Below, one piece after another: positions 51,632 to 59,773 of a DNA stretch of 64,000 bases (its first letter is position 1; each line of letters starts with the position of its first letter). The position numbers and the translations under genes are program-made. Origin of the DNA: CACIAM-69d sp001698445. Its GTDB lineage: Bacteria; Cyanobacteriota; Cyanobacteriia; CACIAM-69d. Below the pieces are notes generated by a model that was not told the origin of the DNA, made no database searches, and was given only the letters and a program-made list of their open reading frames with translations. Where the stretch lies: NCBI RefSeq assembly GCF_043235035.1, contig NZ_JAZAQF010000029.1:49653-113652 (forward strand), read 5' to 3'.

Positions 51632-52047
51632 AGTCAGCAAAAGTGCTAGTGGACTCAGGCGTTTTAATTGCTTTTTACAATGCTGAGGATCAATACCACA
51701 GTCGAGTTGTTGATTTCTTTAGAACTTGTCGAAGTGACCTGATTACAACTTTAGCTTGTGTCACGGAAGTACTTTGGTTATTGAATAAAAGCTGGCAAGT
51801 TCAAAATATTTTCCTGAACCATTTAGCACAAAATATTTATCGCTGTGAGTCATTAAATTGTCATGATTTTCAAAGAATTGTAGAACTCAATGAACAATAC
51901 TCAGATTTGCCTGGAGACTTTGCAGATTTAGCATTGGTAGCTATTTCAGAACGATTACGAATTGCAGAAATTGCAACTTTAGATCAGGATTTCGATGTTT
52001 ATCGTCGCTACCGCAAAGAGCCTTTTATTCGGGTCTTTCGCCCCTAA
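51628..52047 (+). CDS. PIN-domain ribonuclease toxin (VapC-like)
   Basis: The 139-residue product has the PIN pattern: KVLVDSGVLIAFYNAED at the N-terminus with the first Asp, a Glu in LACVTEVLWLL, then GDFADLALVAISERL with the second and third Asp and IATLDQDFDVYRRY with the last. These acidic residues bind Mg in PIN RNases. It overlaps the small upstream gene, as in vapBC operons. The pair lies between two 252-bp direct repeats, so the unit can be lost or amplified by recombination. The target RNA is unknown. Confidence 0.92.
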   Translation: MKSAKVLVDSGVLIAFYNAEDQYHSRVVDFFRTCRSDLITTLACVTEVLWLLNKSWQVQNIFLNHLAQNIYRCESLNCHDFQRIVELNEQYSDLPGDFADLALVAISERLRIAEIATLDQDFDVYRRYRKEPFIRVFRP

Positions 52048-52110
52048 CTTGATCAAACTCAGGTTACGCATTGCCCACTATCTACTCGCTAGTGAAGCCT
52101 AGCGGCATGA

Positions 52111-52362
52111 GATCGCGCGGAATTTGTGGGAAGTGGGTTCCCTGAGGGCGGCCAGTTCATAAACAGGAAGTGCCTCCACGATCGGGTGGAGCGCGGGCCG
52201 CATACTGGATTTATTCGCGATCCGGCGTTCTGCCAAGTTTTGGAGGCCCGGCTGCTCACCATCAGGAGATGCTGCCATGAAAACCAACCGATTTTTCTCG
52301 ATTTTGACCGCCAGCCTGGCGATCGTCACGATCGTGCCTTGGGCAGCGCCGGCCCGGGCCGA
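52111..52362. repeat. 252-bp direct repeat, right copy
   Basis: This is the intact copy of the repeat at 51064-51315, offset by 1047 bp. It includes the promoter region and the signal-peptide part of the gene at 52277. The gene is open here. Confidence 0.95.
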
Positions 52363-52693
52363 TTTGATTGCCCTGGGGCCGGGCATGAGTGAACCGATTC
52401 TTCGATCGGGCACGGCCGGCGGCAGCACCAGCACCAGTTGTGGCTTTGTGGCCGGTGCGCCCAACCATCGCTTGGCGGTGGGTCAGGATTTTGGCTCCCT
52501 GCGGGTGAAGGTGCAGGGGGGTGATGGTTTAACGCTGTTGGTGGTGGGGCCGAGCGGTCAATTTTGCATTCCAGCGGCCAACGGGGTGGCAGAAATGCCG
52601 GGCTATTGGGATGCGGGCAACTATGACATCTTCGTGGGCGATCGCAACCCCAGCGGCCGCCAACCCTATCAACTCTCGATTTCCACTAATTAA
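52277..52693 (+). CDS. Secreted protein with PPC-like fold, function unknown
   Basis: The 138-residue product has a signal peptide (MKTNRFFSILTASLAIVTIVPWAAPARAD, cut near 28). The mature part is beta-rich, with the words RLAVGQDFGSLRVKVQGGDGLTLLVVGPSGQFCIPAANGV, YWDAGNYDIFVGDRNPSGRQPYQLSIS, resembling bacterial pre-peptidase C-terminal (PPC) type domains. Two Cys (in TSCGFV and QFCIPA) could pair. AGGAG lies 8 bases before the ATG. The first 28 codons and the 166 bp before are repeated at 51064. Function unknown; it is probably periplasmic or exported. Confidence 0.75.
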   Translation: MKTNRFFSILTASLAIVTIVPWAAPARADLIALGPGMSEPILRSGTAGGSTSTSCGFVAGAPNHRLAVGQDFGSLRVKVQGGDGLTLLVVGPSGQFCIPAANGVAEMPGYWDAGNYDIFVGDRNPSGRQPYQLSISTN

Positions 52694-52720
52694 TTCCCGC
52701 TAATTAATTTCCGTTAATTA

Positions 52721-52759
52721 GTGCTCAAGATGAGTGCTCAAGATGAGTGCTCAAGATGA
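52721..52759. repeat. Tandem repeat, three 13-bp units
   Basis: GTGCTCAAGATGA occurs three times in a row, directly before the end of the zinc-ribbon gene on the minus strand. TAATTAATT-type words precede it. Confidence 0.85.
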
Positions 52760-52782
52760 GTATTCGAGAACTGCAAGAGCGT

Positions 52783-53196
52783 TCAATAGCGTTGGTCGGG
52801 TGGGGTGGCATCTCTTAGCTCTCGTTTGCCTACCTCCACCGCTTGCACATCGATCGTGCCGGGAGCCGATTGGCGCTGCACCGTTTGCCCCAAACCGCTG
52901 AGGGGAGTGCCGCAGTTCGGGCAGTTGCTGCTGAAGCCGCGCAGGGTGGTGACGGGATAGCCACAGGCGGGGCAGGGGCCGGCCACCAAGTTGCGCCGCA
53001 GCCACCATAAACCAACCACACTGAGCACGATCGGGGCCAAAATCACCAGCAACAGCAACCAACCAATCGCCTGCACCACCACCCCTAAACCGATCGCATT
53101 CAGCAGCCCGATCGCCCCTAAAATCAGCAACCAGGGCCCCAGGGCCGCGATCAGAATGGGCCAAGCTTGGGTTGATTTCCAATTAAAACGGTTCAC
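52783..53196 (-). CDS. Membrane protein with a zinc ribbon
   Basis: The 137-residue product has two hydrophobic segments (about 13-36 and 40-66) and then a cytoplasmic zinc ribbon with CPACGYPV and CPNCGTPL (CxxC pairs about 15 residues apart). The C-terminal 35 residues are polar. The order membrane helices then zinc ribbon is seen in many small proteins of unknown role. It is convergent with the secreted-protein gene. The upstream gap (53197-53427) contains no gene. Confidence 0.75.
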   Translation of the reverse strand: MNRFNWKSTQAWPILIAALGPWLLILGAIGLLNAIGLGVVVQAIGWLLLLVILAPIVLSVVGLWWLRRNLVAGPCPACGYPVTTLRGFSSNCPNCGTPLSGLGQTVQRQSAPGTIDVQAVEVGKRELRDATPPDQRY

Positions 53197-53427
53197 GATC
53201 GGGTCAGCCTCTCAGCGAAACAATGGGGGCGATTGGGGTTCCTCAGAATTGGTTATTTAACCTCATTAAATAACCCCAAAAATAATCCCAAGTGCAGCAA
53301 TGCCATGTTCAGCGCTGAGCTGTCTGGAATGCGGAAAATACCCCATTTCCAGTATGGGCCGCAGGGGTGGCCAACCCAAGCCGATCGGGGGTGGGGTTGC
53401 CCGGCGCGATCGGGCGGGATCGCCCCC

Positions 53428-54723
53428 CTAGCGAAGGGTGGTTTTTGAGGCAATGCGGGTCTTTTTGCGATCGGCCTCCGACAGGTCATCGCCCGCCTGG
53501 AGTTTGGTGGCCTGGGTTTGCAGCACCGTCGCCGCGTTGCGATCGCCCATTTGCAAAGCCGTTTGGGCCGCCGCTTGCAGCATGGTCACCGCACCTTGGC
53601 GATCGCCCGTTTGCAGCTTGGTTTCGGCAATTTGGGTTTGGCGATATTTGGCCAATGCGCCGATGTGAGCCTGTACCGGGGCATTGGGAGCCGGGTGAAA
53701 GAGTTCCAGCGATCGCCCAATCACCGAGATCGGCTCCGACAGCAGATCCACCTGGCCCGTCGCCGGATCGTCATAACAAACCTGTACCTGAACCAACCGA
53801 TGATCCCCCGGCGGCAACTGGGCCACATAGGCATTCACCAACACCACCCGCGGCCCATCCACCATCAAATCGCCCAACCGCACTTCCAGCCGACCATCGG
53901 GCAACTCCTGCGCCGTCAGTTCCACCGTTTCCGGGGCCACCTGGGCGATCGGCTTCAGCTCCGCCAAGCGCACAGGTGACTCCAACGCCAACAACAACCG
54001 CGCATTGGTTAACTGCACCGACTGCACCCGGGCCAAGAGCGTTTCAAAGGCGGCGGGCGCATCTTCCGGCTGTTCGATGTAGCAAAGGGCCCCGGCTCCC
54101 GCGTCGGCAATCTGTTCCAGGGTGTCTTGGTTCCAATGGCTGCCGAACCCGAGGCAATGGACTGAAATGCCGTAGCTCGCGGCCAATTCCGCCATCTTTA
54201 AGCAGCGGGGATCGTTGCCATGCTCATTTTCCCCATCGGTGAGCAGGAAAATTTGCGACACCGAGGGTGCAGTGGGCAAAATTCCGCTGTGATCGGCGTT
54301 GACGTTGCCCAAAAGGCCCGATTCCTTACGCGATCGCGCCAGTTCTTCAATGCCCAGCTTCAGACCCTCATCAATGCAAGTGCCGCCACCGGCCGTTAAG
54401 CCCTCGATCGCCTGCAAAATTGACAGCGGCTCCGGGGCCACTTCCTGACAAGGCAAAATCACTTGGGCCTCGTGGTCAAAGGCCACCAACGACAGGCGAT
54501 CGCCCAGGGCCAACTGACCCACCAACTGACGCGCTGCCGCTTTCACCATCTCCATCGGTCGGCCGCGCATGGAACCGCTGCGATCGAGAATTAAACACAG
54601 GTTCGATCGCACCCGCCCATGGCCGGCCTGGGCCGCCACCGAAATCGCCAGTTGCCGCTGGTTGCGGGCCAACTTGGCATCCAAATTGGCATCACTGAGG
54701 GCACATTGCACAAGGGCTGGCAT
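53428..54723 (-). CDS. VWA-domain protein
   Basis: The start ATG 54723 has an AGGAGGT seven bases upstream, an almost perfect ribosome binding site; the product has 431 residues. The von Willebrand factor A domain begins near 42: LCLILDRSGSMRGRPMEMVKAAARQLVGQLALGDRLSLVAFDHEAQVILP, with the MIDAS motif DxSGS. IFLLTDGENEHGN completes the metal site. The C-terminal half (about 235-431) is beta-rich, then helical, resembling proteins of the YfbK group. VWA proteins bind ligands through a metal ion; the partner is unknown. It stands alone. Confidence 0.9.
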   Translation of the reverse strand: MPALVQCALSDANLDAKLARNQRQLAISVAAQAGHGRVRSNLCLILDRSGSMRGRPMEMVKAAARQLVGQLALGDRLSLVAFDHEAQVILPCQEVAPEPLSILQAIEGLTAGGGTCIDEGLKLGIEELARSRKESGLLGNVNADHSGILPTAPSVSQIFLLTDGENEHGNDPRCLKMAELAASYGISVHCLGFGSHWNQDTLEQIADAGAGALCYIEQPEDAPAAFETLLARVQSVQLTNARLLLALESPVRLAELKPIAQVAPETVELTAQELPDGRLEVRLGDLMVDGPRVVLVNAYVAQLPPGDHRLVQVQVCYDDPATGQVDLLSEPISVIGRSLELFHPAPNAPVQAHIGALAKYRQTQIAETKLQTGDRQGAVTMLQAAAQTALQMGDRNAATVLQTQATKLQAGDDLSEADRKKTRIASKTTLR

Positions 54724-55038
54724 GAATTGCACCTCCTGCCGGAGAAAAAACGCATGGAACGCTGGCGGGCCTCAACCATCGCCATCAAAACGATAGCAAG
54801 GAACCCAACGCTGAAACCTGCAACCGCACTGAAGACCACTCATCGCCCCGGCAACCAACGCACCGGCAGCCCCAGGAATCGCCACCCACCGCAAACCACC
54901 ACGGCAAACCACCCACAGCAAACATTGATTGAGAACCATTGAGCAGTCACGAGCGATGGCTTTTTTCTAGGCTATGACTGAAGCGCGACCGGAATCTATT
55001 CTGAATCGTCCCGCTTTCTCCGGTTCTAACAAAATTCT
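54724..55038. other. Divergent intergenic region
   Basis: A 315-bp gap between the divergent VWA-protein gene and the next secreted-protein gene. Only the ribosome binding site AGGAGGT on the minus strand (54731-54737) is notable. No further gene is seen. Confidence 0.4.
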
Positions 55039-55587
55039 ATGCAGAAGATTCACCCGAATCTGCGGCGATGGTTGCTTGGCTTCGTGAGTCCCGTGGTGAT
55101 GATCGGGGCGATCGGGTTACCGGCCCAAGCGGAGACCGTTGCGCCCAGCTTTTTCCAAGGATCGACTCCCCTCAGCCTCACGCTTCAGGAATTGGACGAT
55201 CGGTGGCGTGTGTTCAGTGTCACGGGGCAAATTGAAACCAGCAATATGCTGTCTCTGACGGCGGCGGTTTTTGGCGCATCTCCCAGCGACTATTACACGA
55301 AGGGCGAAATTGCGGAGGTGGGCGGCGAGCGCTTTTTGGTTGCCTACCGTGTCATGCCCGGCAGCATTACGGAACCGACCGCCGTCAATGGCAGCACGCC
55401 GATTCATGTGTCGCTGATTCATCTCGATCAGGTGGCTTCTTTGAATGATTTCCGGCCCTTCAGCCTGGTGACGGAGATCGATCGCCTCAAGGCCCTCATC
55501 CAAAGCCGCGCCGCTTCGCCGTTCAACATGTTCAACAGCGGCGGCCCGCCGCGCTCTTTGCCGCCACTTCCCCGATCGACTCCCTAA
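55039..55587 (+). CDS. Secreted protein of unknown function
   Basis: The 182-residue product has a clear signal peptide (MQKIHPNLRRWLLGFVSPVVMIGAIGLPAQAET, cut near 31). The mature part starts with VAPSFFQGSTPLSLTLQELDDRWRVFSVTG and has no motif I can name. It ends in a Ser/Pro-rich tail (PPRSLPPLPRSTP). Two Cys are absent, so no disulfide is expected. It may be periplasmic. It is divergent from the VWA-protein gene. I cannot give a function. Confidence 0.75.
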   Translation: MQKIHPNLRRWLLGFVSPVVMIGAIGLPAQAETVAPSFFQGSTPLSLTLQELDDRWRVFSVTGQIETSNMLSLTAAVFGASPSDYYTKGEIAEVGGERFLVAYRVMPGSITEPTAVNGSTPIHVSLIHLDQVASLNDFRPFSLVTEIDRLKALIQSRAASPFNMFNSGGPPRSLPPLPRSTP

Positions 55588-55812
55588 AACCTTTTCCAGA
55601 AACTTTGCGGGGCGATCGGTTTGTATCGCCCGCCCGATCGTGTCGCAAATTTCAAGCCGGCCAGATTCTGACGCTGACTCAAGGATGACTCACCTTCTCA
55701 AGTTGCTATCCCGTACTCGCGGTCTAATATACAGTCTGACCGTCCGATTCTGGAGAAATAGGCTACCTTGAATATGTATTTAAGCTAAGTAATTTACAGT
55801 CAGAGTTCTCCC

Positions 55813-56646
55813 ATGCAGAAAGTCAAAATGGTAATGGCTCGATCAGGAATCATTGATCACGTGCTTATTACACCTGAAGTAATTGTAGAATCTGCAAAAC
55901 AATACAATCAAGAGTATATTCCACTGACGAGCGAGCACGATATTCGTACTCCCCCTATCGGAAGGGTAGTTTCTGCTGAGGTGGTCGTGCTTGATGACGG
56001 AACCCATGTATTACAAGGCGAGGCAGAAATTTTTGAAGAATCTGATTATCTTGATTCAATGCCTCAAGACGGTAAATTTATAAAAATTCGCCCTGAAGAA
56101 GCAAATAAATTTCTGGCTTTTGGCAATCAAAGTTTTGAAAAAGATGAAGATATTACTGACTTATATCGAGAATTGCGAGAGCTTGGAGATCACGACCTCA
56201 ACCGAGTATATCGCGAATACTCTGTAGAACCCCTTTCTTTATTAATTATTGGATTTGGTATATTTGCTCTCCAAGGAATATCCAATGGCTTTTTCTCAAA
56301 ACTGGGCGAAGATTTATATGAGCAGCTAAAACTGAAGCTAAAAAATATTTTTGAGAAAAAGTCCTTAAAAAAGACAGAAAATTTGCTTCAATTCAATTTT
56401 TTTGTTAACAGCTATTCTGGCAGAACAGTTGAGATCAATGTGATCATCACAAATCCAACTCAAGATGATATAGACGGTTTTTTTAAGTATGTTCCAAAAA
56501 TGTTAGATGTAATGCTGCCAAGTTTACCAATAGATGATTTAGATGTTTGTCGCGTAGTTCTCAGCTATGAATTTACGCAGCTCAAGTTACTCTACTTACT
56601 AAGACTAGATGGTGTTCCACTTACTTCATATTATCTAAACAAATAA
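55813..56646 (+). CDS. AT-rich orphan gene of unknown function
   Basis: The 277-residue product begins MQKVKMVMARSGIIDHVLITPEVIVESAKQYNQEYIPLTSEHDIRTPPIGRVVSAEVVVLDDG. The words SEHDIRTPPIGRVVSAEV loosely resemble the start of some phage maturation-protease-like proteins, but no catalytic motif is evident. A hydrophobic segment lies at about 141-160 (EPLSLLIIGFGIFALQGI), followed by a Lys-rich helix and a C-terminal domain. The gene is clearly richer in A and T than most of its neighbours, which fits recent transfer. The ATG at 55813 is followed by another at 55828. Function unknown. Confidence 0.75.
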   Translation: MQKVKMVMARSGIIDHVLITPEVIVESAKQYNQEYIPLTSEHDIRTPPIGRVVSAEVVVLDDGTHVLQGEAEIFEESDYLDSMPQDGKFIKIRPEEANKFLAFGNQSFEKDEDITDLYRELRELGDHDLNRVYREYSVEPLSLLIIGFGIFALQGISNGFFSKLGEDLYEQLKLKLKNIFEKKSLKKTENLLQFNFFVNSYSGRTVEINVIITNPTQDDIDGFFKYVPKMLDVMLPSLPIDDLDVCRVVLSYEFTQLKLLYLLRLDGVPLTSYYLNK

Positions 56647-57344
56647 GATATTTGGTTTGTTTTAAATTCGTAAGATTTTAAATAATTAAACGGGAGTCTA
56701 TAGAGTGGGGTATGCCCACCCATAATTTATGCTGAAGCAATTTAATTATGCTTCGGGAACGAGTGATTATTGCTTTGAAAAGTAAGTGTTACTTTGGTTG
56801 GATAGTGGTGAGCGATGCCTGTCCTACAAGCCTTATTGTTAAATGCATGTTAATCAAAGCAGCCCAGCCGCTACAGACCTTCCATAACAGCTTCATCCAG
56901 CTTATGCAGCGAAACAGCCACAACCCGCGATCGCGCCGAGCCAGAGGGTAAATCAACCCGCCTCAGCCAAAGCCACCATCACAAGCGCCACCCATCAGCC
57001 AGGCGATCGCATCGGGTCAGTTATTTCAAAATCGCAACCCACGGAGGGAAATCGTCCCGCACTTGCGGTTTAATGCATAGTTGTAATGCCTGAATAGCTG
57101 GTAATTATTTATACATTCGCCATGCAATTATTGATCAGACCATAATGATGACGCAGAGCGCCAAGCCAAATGTGCTCTCCATTACAGATTAAGCAGCGCA
57201 TTTATTATTTTTCGCTCATGAAACTTAACTTGATCGTCAGTGTCGGTCAGGTAATAATTCCTGTTGAAAGATGACTGACATCGTAAAGCTTTCAGGACAC
57301 TCAAGCCAATCACATTGATCAGTCCCCTTGCAGAGGAAAGACAC
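56647..57344. other. AT-rich intergenic region
   Basis: About 700 bp without a supported gene. A 67-codon frame at 56748-56951 has no features. A 24-base segment CAGCCCAGCCGCTACAGACC (56860) shared with 59763 lies here, in the same orientation, ending in the complement of a short frame end (GGTCTGTAG). Confidence 0.4.
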
Positions 57345-58511
57345 ATGCTCAAAACAGTTCTTGGTCATAGTGATGATCCTGACTCCCAAGATGCTATTGA
57401 AGAAGTGCTAGAACAATGTACCCGTGAATTGGCAGGAATGCTCCCCAAGGCAGGACTGTTATTTGCGGCTATTGATTTTGATCATGCCTTAATTTTACAA
57501 AAAATCAATCAGGTTTTCCCGGGTTTGCAACTCATTGGTTGCACCACCGATGGAGAAATATCTTCAATTTTAGGGTTTCAACAAGACTCGCTGACCCTAA
57601 CGCTATTTTGCTCAGACACCGTGGAAATTTATGCGGGTGTGGGTCGCCAAACCGAACAGGACGCGATCGCTGCTGCTCACCAGGCCGTGCAGCAAGCCAC
57701 CGAAAAAAGCCTGACCCCCGCCAAGCTTTGCATTACAGTTCCAGCCAGTTATACGGCTGATGGTTCAACAACCAGCGGCGAGCAAATTTTGAAAGGATTG
57801 GAGCTAGCTTTAGGAAAAAATGTCCCCGTTGTGGGCGGAACCGCAGGCGATCAATTTCGATTTCAAAAAACCTATCAATTTTTTGGAACAGAAGTCTTCA
57901 CCGATGCTCTGCCGGTTCTGATTTTTGCTGGAGATTTGCGCTTTTCCCATGGCACTGGCTGCGGTTGGCAGCCCATTGGCTCCAAGAGCACGGTCACTAA
58001 GTCTCACAAAACAGTTTTGTATGAAATCGATGGTCAATCGGCGCTGAACTTTTACCAAAAATATTTGGGCGATCGCTCTCCTACCGCAGAGCATCCTCTC
58101 TATGTTTATGAAGAAGATAGCGATCGTTGCTATCTACGAGTTCCCAACACCTGCGACTTAGAAACAGGCAGCATTAATTTCTTGGGAAATATTCCCCAAG
58201 GCGCAACTGTGCAACTGGCTGAAATTAGCCGAGATCAAGTGATTGCTGCCTCTGAAACTTCCTTCAAGATGGCGCTAAACAATTATCCTGGAACCGAACC
58301 AGAAGCAGTGCTGATCTTTTCTTGTTGCTGTCGTCGTTGGTTGTTGGGAACAAGAGCCAAGGAAGAGTATGATTTGGTCAAAAAGGCGCTACCTAAAATT
58401 ATGCCGATCGCGGGCTTTTATACCTACGGTGAGTTTGCACCGCTTCAACAACAGGGTTCTAATTACTATCACCAAGAAACTTTTGTTACTCTGCTTTTAG
58501 GCACAGCATAA
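57345..58511 (+). CDS. FIST sensory-domain protein
   Basis: The start ATG 57345 has a GAGGA seven to ten bases before. The 388-residue product has a FIST N domain (about 30-215) with LLFAAIDFDHALILQKINQVFPGLQLIGCTTDGEIS and VVGGTAGDQF, and a FIST C domain (about 225-365) with ALIFSCCCRRWLLG-like words (in this case VLIFSCCCRRWLL) and IAGFYTYGEFAP. FIST domains are small-molecule sensing domains, often for amino acids, in signal transduction. It lies seven bases from a histidine kinase gene, so both form one operon and the FIST protein probably sets the kinase activity. Confidence 0.93.
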   Translation: MLKTVLGHSDDPDSQDAIEEVLEQCTRELAGMLPKAGLLFAAIDFDHALILQKINQVFPGLQLIGCTTDGEISSILGFQQDSLTLTLFCSDTVEIYAGVGRQTEQDAIAAAHQAVQQATEKSLTPAKLCITVPASYTADGSTTSGEQILKGLELALGKNVPVVGGTAGDQFRFQKTYQFFGTEVFTDALPVLIFAGDLRFSHGTGCGWQPIGSKSTVTKSHKTVLYEIDGQSALNFYQKYLGDRSPTAEHPLYVYEEDSDRCYLRVPNTCDLETGSINFLGNIPQGATVQLAEISRDQVIAASETSFKMALNNYPGTEPEAVLIFSCCCRRWLLGTRAKEEYDLVKKALPKIMPIAGFYTYGEFAPLQQQGSNYYHQETFVTLLLGTA

Positions 58512-58518
58512 AAGTCCT

Positions 58519-59598
58519 ATGGAAGCCAATGCTGATCAGCAAAAGCTACGAGAGCTAGAGAAGAAAGTACGAGTTCTCACGAAAAAATTAGAGCGTTCAG
58601 AGGCCGATCGACAACAACTGGAAGATGCGAGCGAAGAAAGAGAACGTATCCTTAAAGTTGTTATTCGAGATTTTGAACTATCCCAAGCCAATCTGGAGCA
58701 TCGCACTCGTGAACTAGAAGTGGCGCTGAGGGATCTCAAGCAATTACAAGTCAAACTAATTGAGTCTGAGAAAATGTCAGCCTTGGGTGTGCTGGTGGCT
58801 GGCGTTGCCCATGAAATTAACAATCCTATTAATTTCATCCATGGCAATTTAACTTACATCAAAACTTACACTCAGAATCTATTAAAGCTTGTTACGGTCT
58901 ATCAAAAATATGTTTCTAGTTCCATTCAAGAATTACAAGACTTGAGTGAAGAAATCGATCTTGACTTCTTGCAAGATGACATGATTAACATTCTCAGGTC
59001 AATGCAAACTGGGAGTGAGCGAATTCAAAAAATTGTGCTCTCGTTACGTAACTTCTCGCGGCTAGATGAATCCAAATTCAAAGCGGTTGATATTCATGCA
59101 GGAATGGATAATACTTTGATGATTTTGCAGCATCGGCTTCAAGCAACCACAACTCGCCCAGCAATTCAAGTTAGAAAACAATATGGAAATTTACCCCTAG
59201 TGGAGTGCTATGCCGGATCGCTCAATCAAGTGTTTATGAATTTACTGAATAATGCTATTGATGCGATTGAAGATTCCAATCAAACTCGTACTGATCAAGA
59301 GCTACAGCATAATCCTCATGCAATTTGGTTGCGCACGGAAGTTAATAATCAAGATCAAATTAAAATTACGATCGCTGATAATGGTCAGGGAATTCCTGAG
59401 GAAGTGCAATCACGTATTTTTGACCCTTTCTTTACAACAAAACCCGTAGGTAAAGGTACAGGTTTAGGACTTTCCATTAGCTATCAAATTATTACTGAGA
59501 AACACAAAGGCAAATTCTACTGTCACTCAACAAAGGGGGTGGGCACGGAGTTTATGATTGAAATTCCCGTGCGACAACAGTCATCAACCTCTCGGTAA
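58519..59598 (+). CDS. Soluble sensor histidine kinase
   Basis: The 359-residue protein has a long N-terminal coiled coil (about 1-85), no membrane segment and no PAS domain. The phosphoacceptor region reads LGVLVAGVAHEINNPINFIHGNL (His near 100), and the ATPase domain has MNLLNNAIDAIE, ITIADNGQGIPEE, IFDPFFTTKPVGKGTGLGLSISYQII and GVGTEFMIEIP. It is of the class that follows HAHEINNP. It would act with the FIST sensor encoded just before it. No response regulator is adjacent; its partner lies elsewhere. Confidence 0.93.
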   Translation: MEANADQQKLRELEKKVRVLTKKLERSEADRQQLEDASEERERILKVVIRDFELSQANLEHRTRELEVALRDLKQLQVKLIESEKMSALGVLVAGVAHEINNPINFIHGNLTYIKTYTQNLLKLVTVYQKYVSSSIQELQDLSEEIDLDFLQDDMINILRSMQTGSERIQKIVLSLRNFSRLDESKFKAVDIHAGMDNTLMILQHRLQATTTRPAIQVRKQYGNLPLVECYAGSLNQVFMNLLNNAIDAIEDSNQTRTDQELQHNPHAIWLRTEVNNQDQIKITIADNGQGIPEEVQSRIFDPFFTTKPVGKGTGLGLSISYQIITEKHKGKFYCHSTKGVGTEFMIEIPVRQQSSTSR

Positions 59599-59773
59599 CA
59601 CAATAGCGCTGTGGCGATCGATCGCACTCCAATATAGCAAGCGATCGCCCTTCAACCGCCGAAGATTGCACCTATGAAAATAGGCACAATCTCCAATTAA
59701 CTGGTAACTAACCTCGCGAAACACTTGGCGATCGATTTATACCGCCCTCGATCGCCTCAAAACAGCCCAGTCG

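Noticed and set aside
53367..54242. 291-codon open frame antisense to the VWA gene
   Set aside because: The VWA protein with MIDAS motif and strong ribosome binding site explains this region.
56748..56951. 67-codon frame after the AT-rich orphan gene
   Set aside because: No ribosome binding site or motif, and it lies in a gap with decayed sequence.
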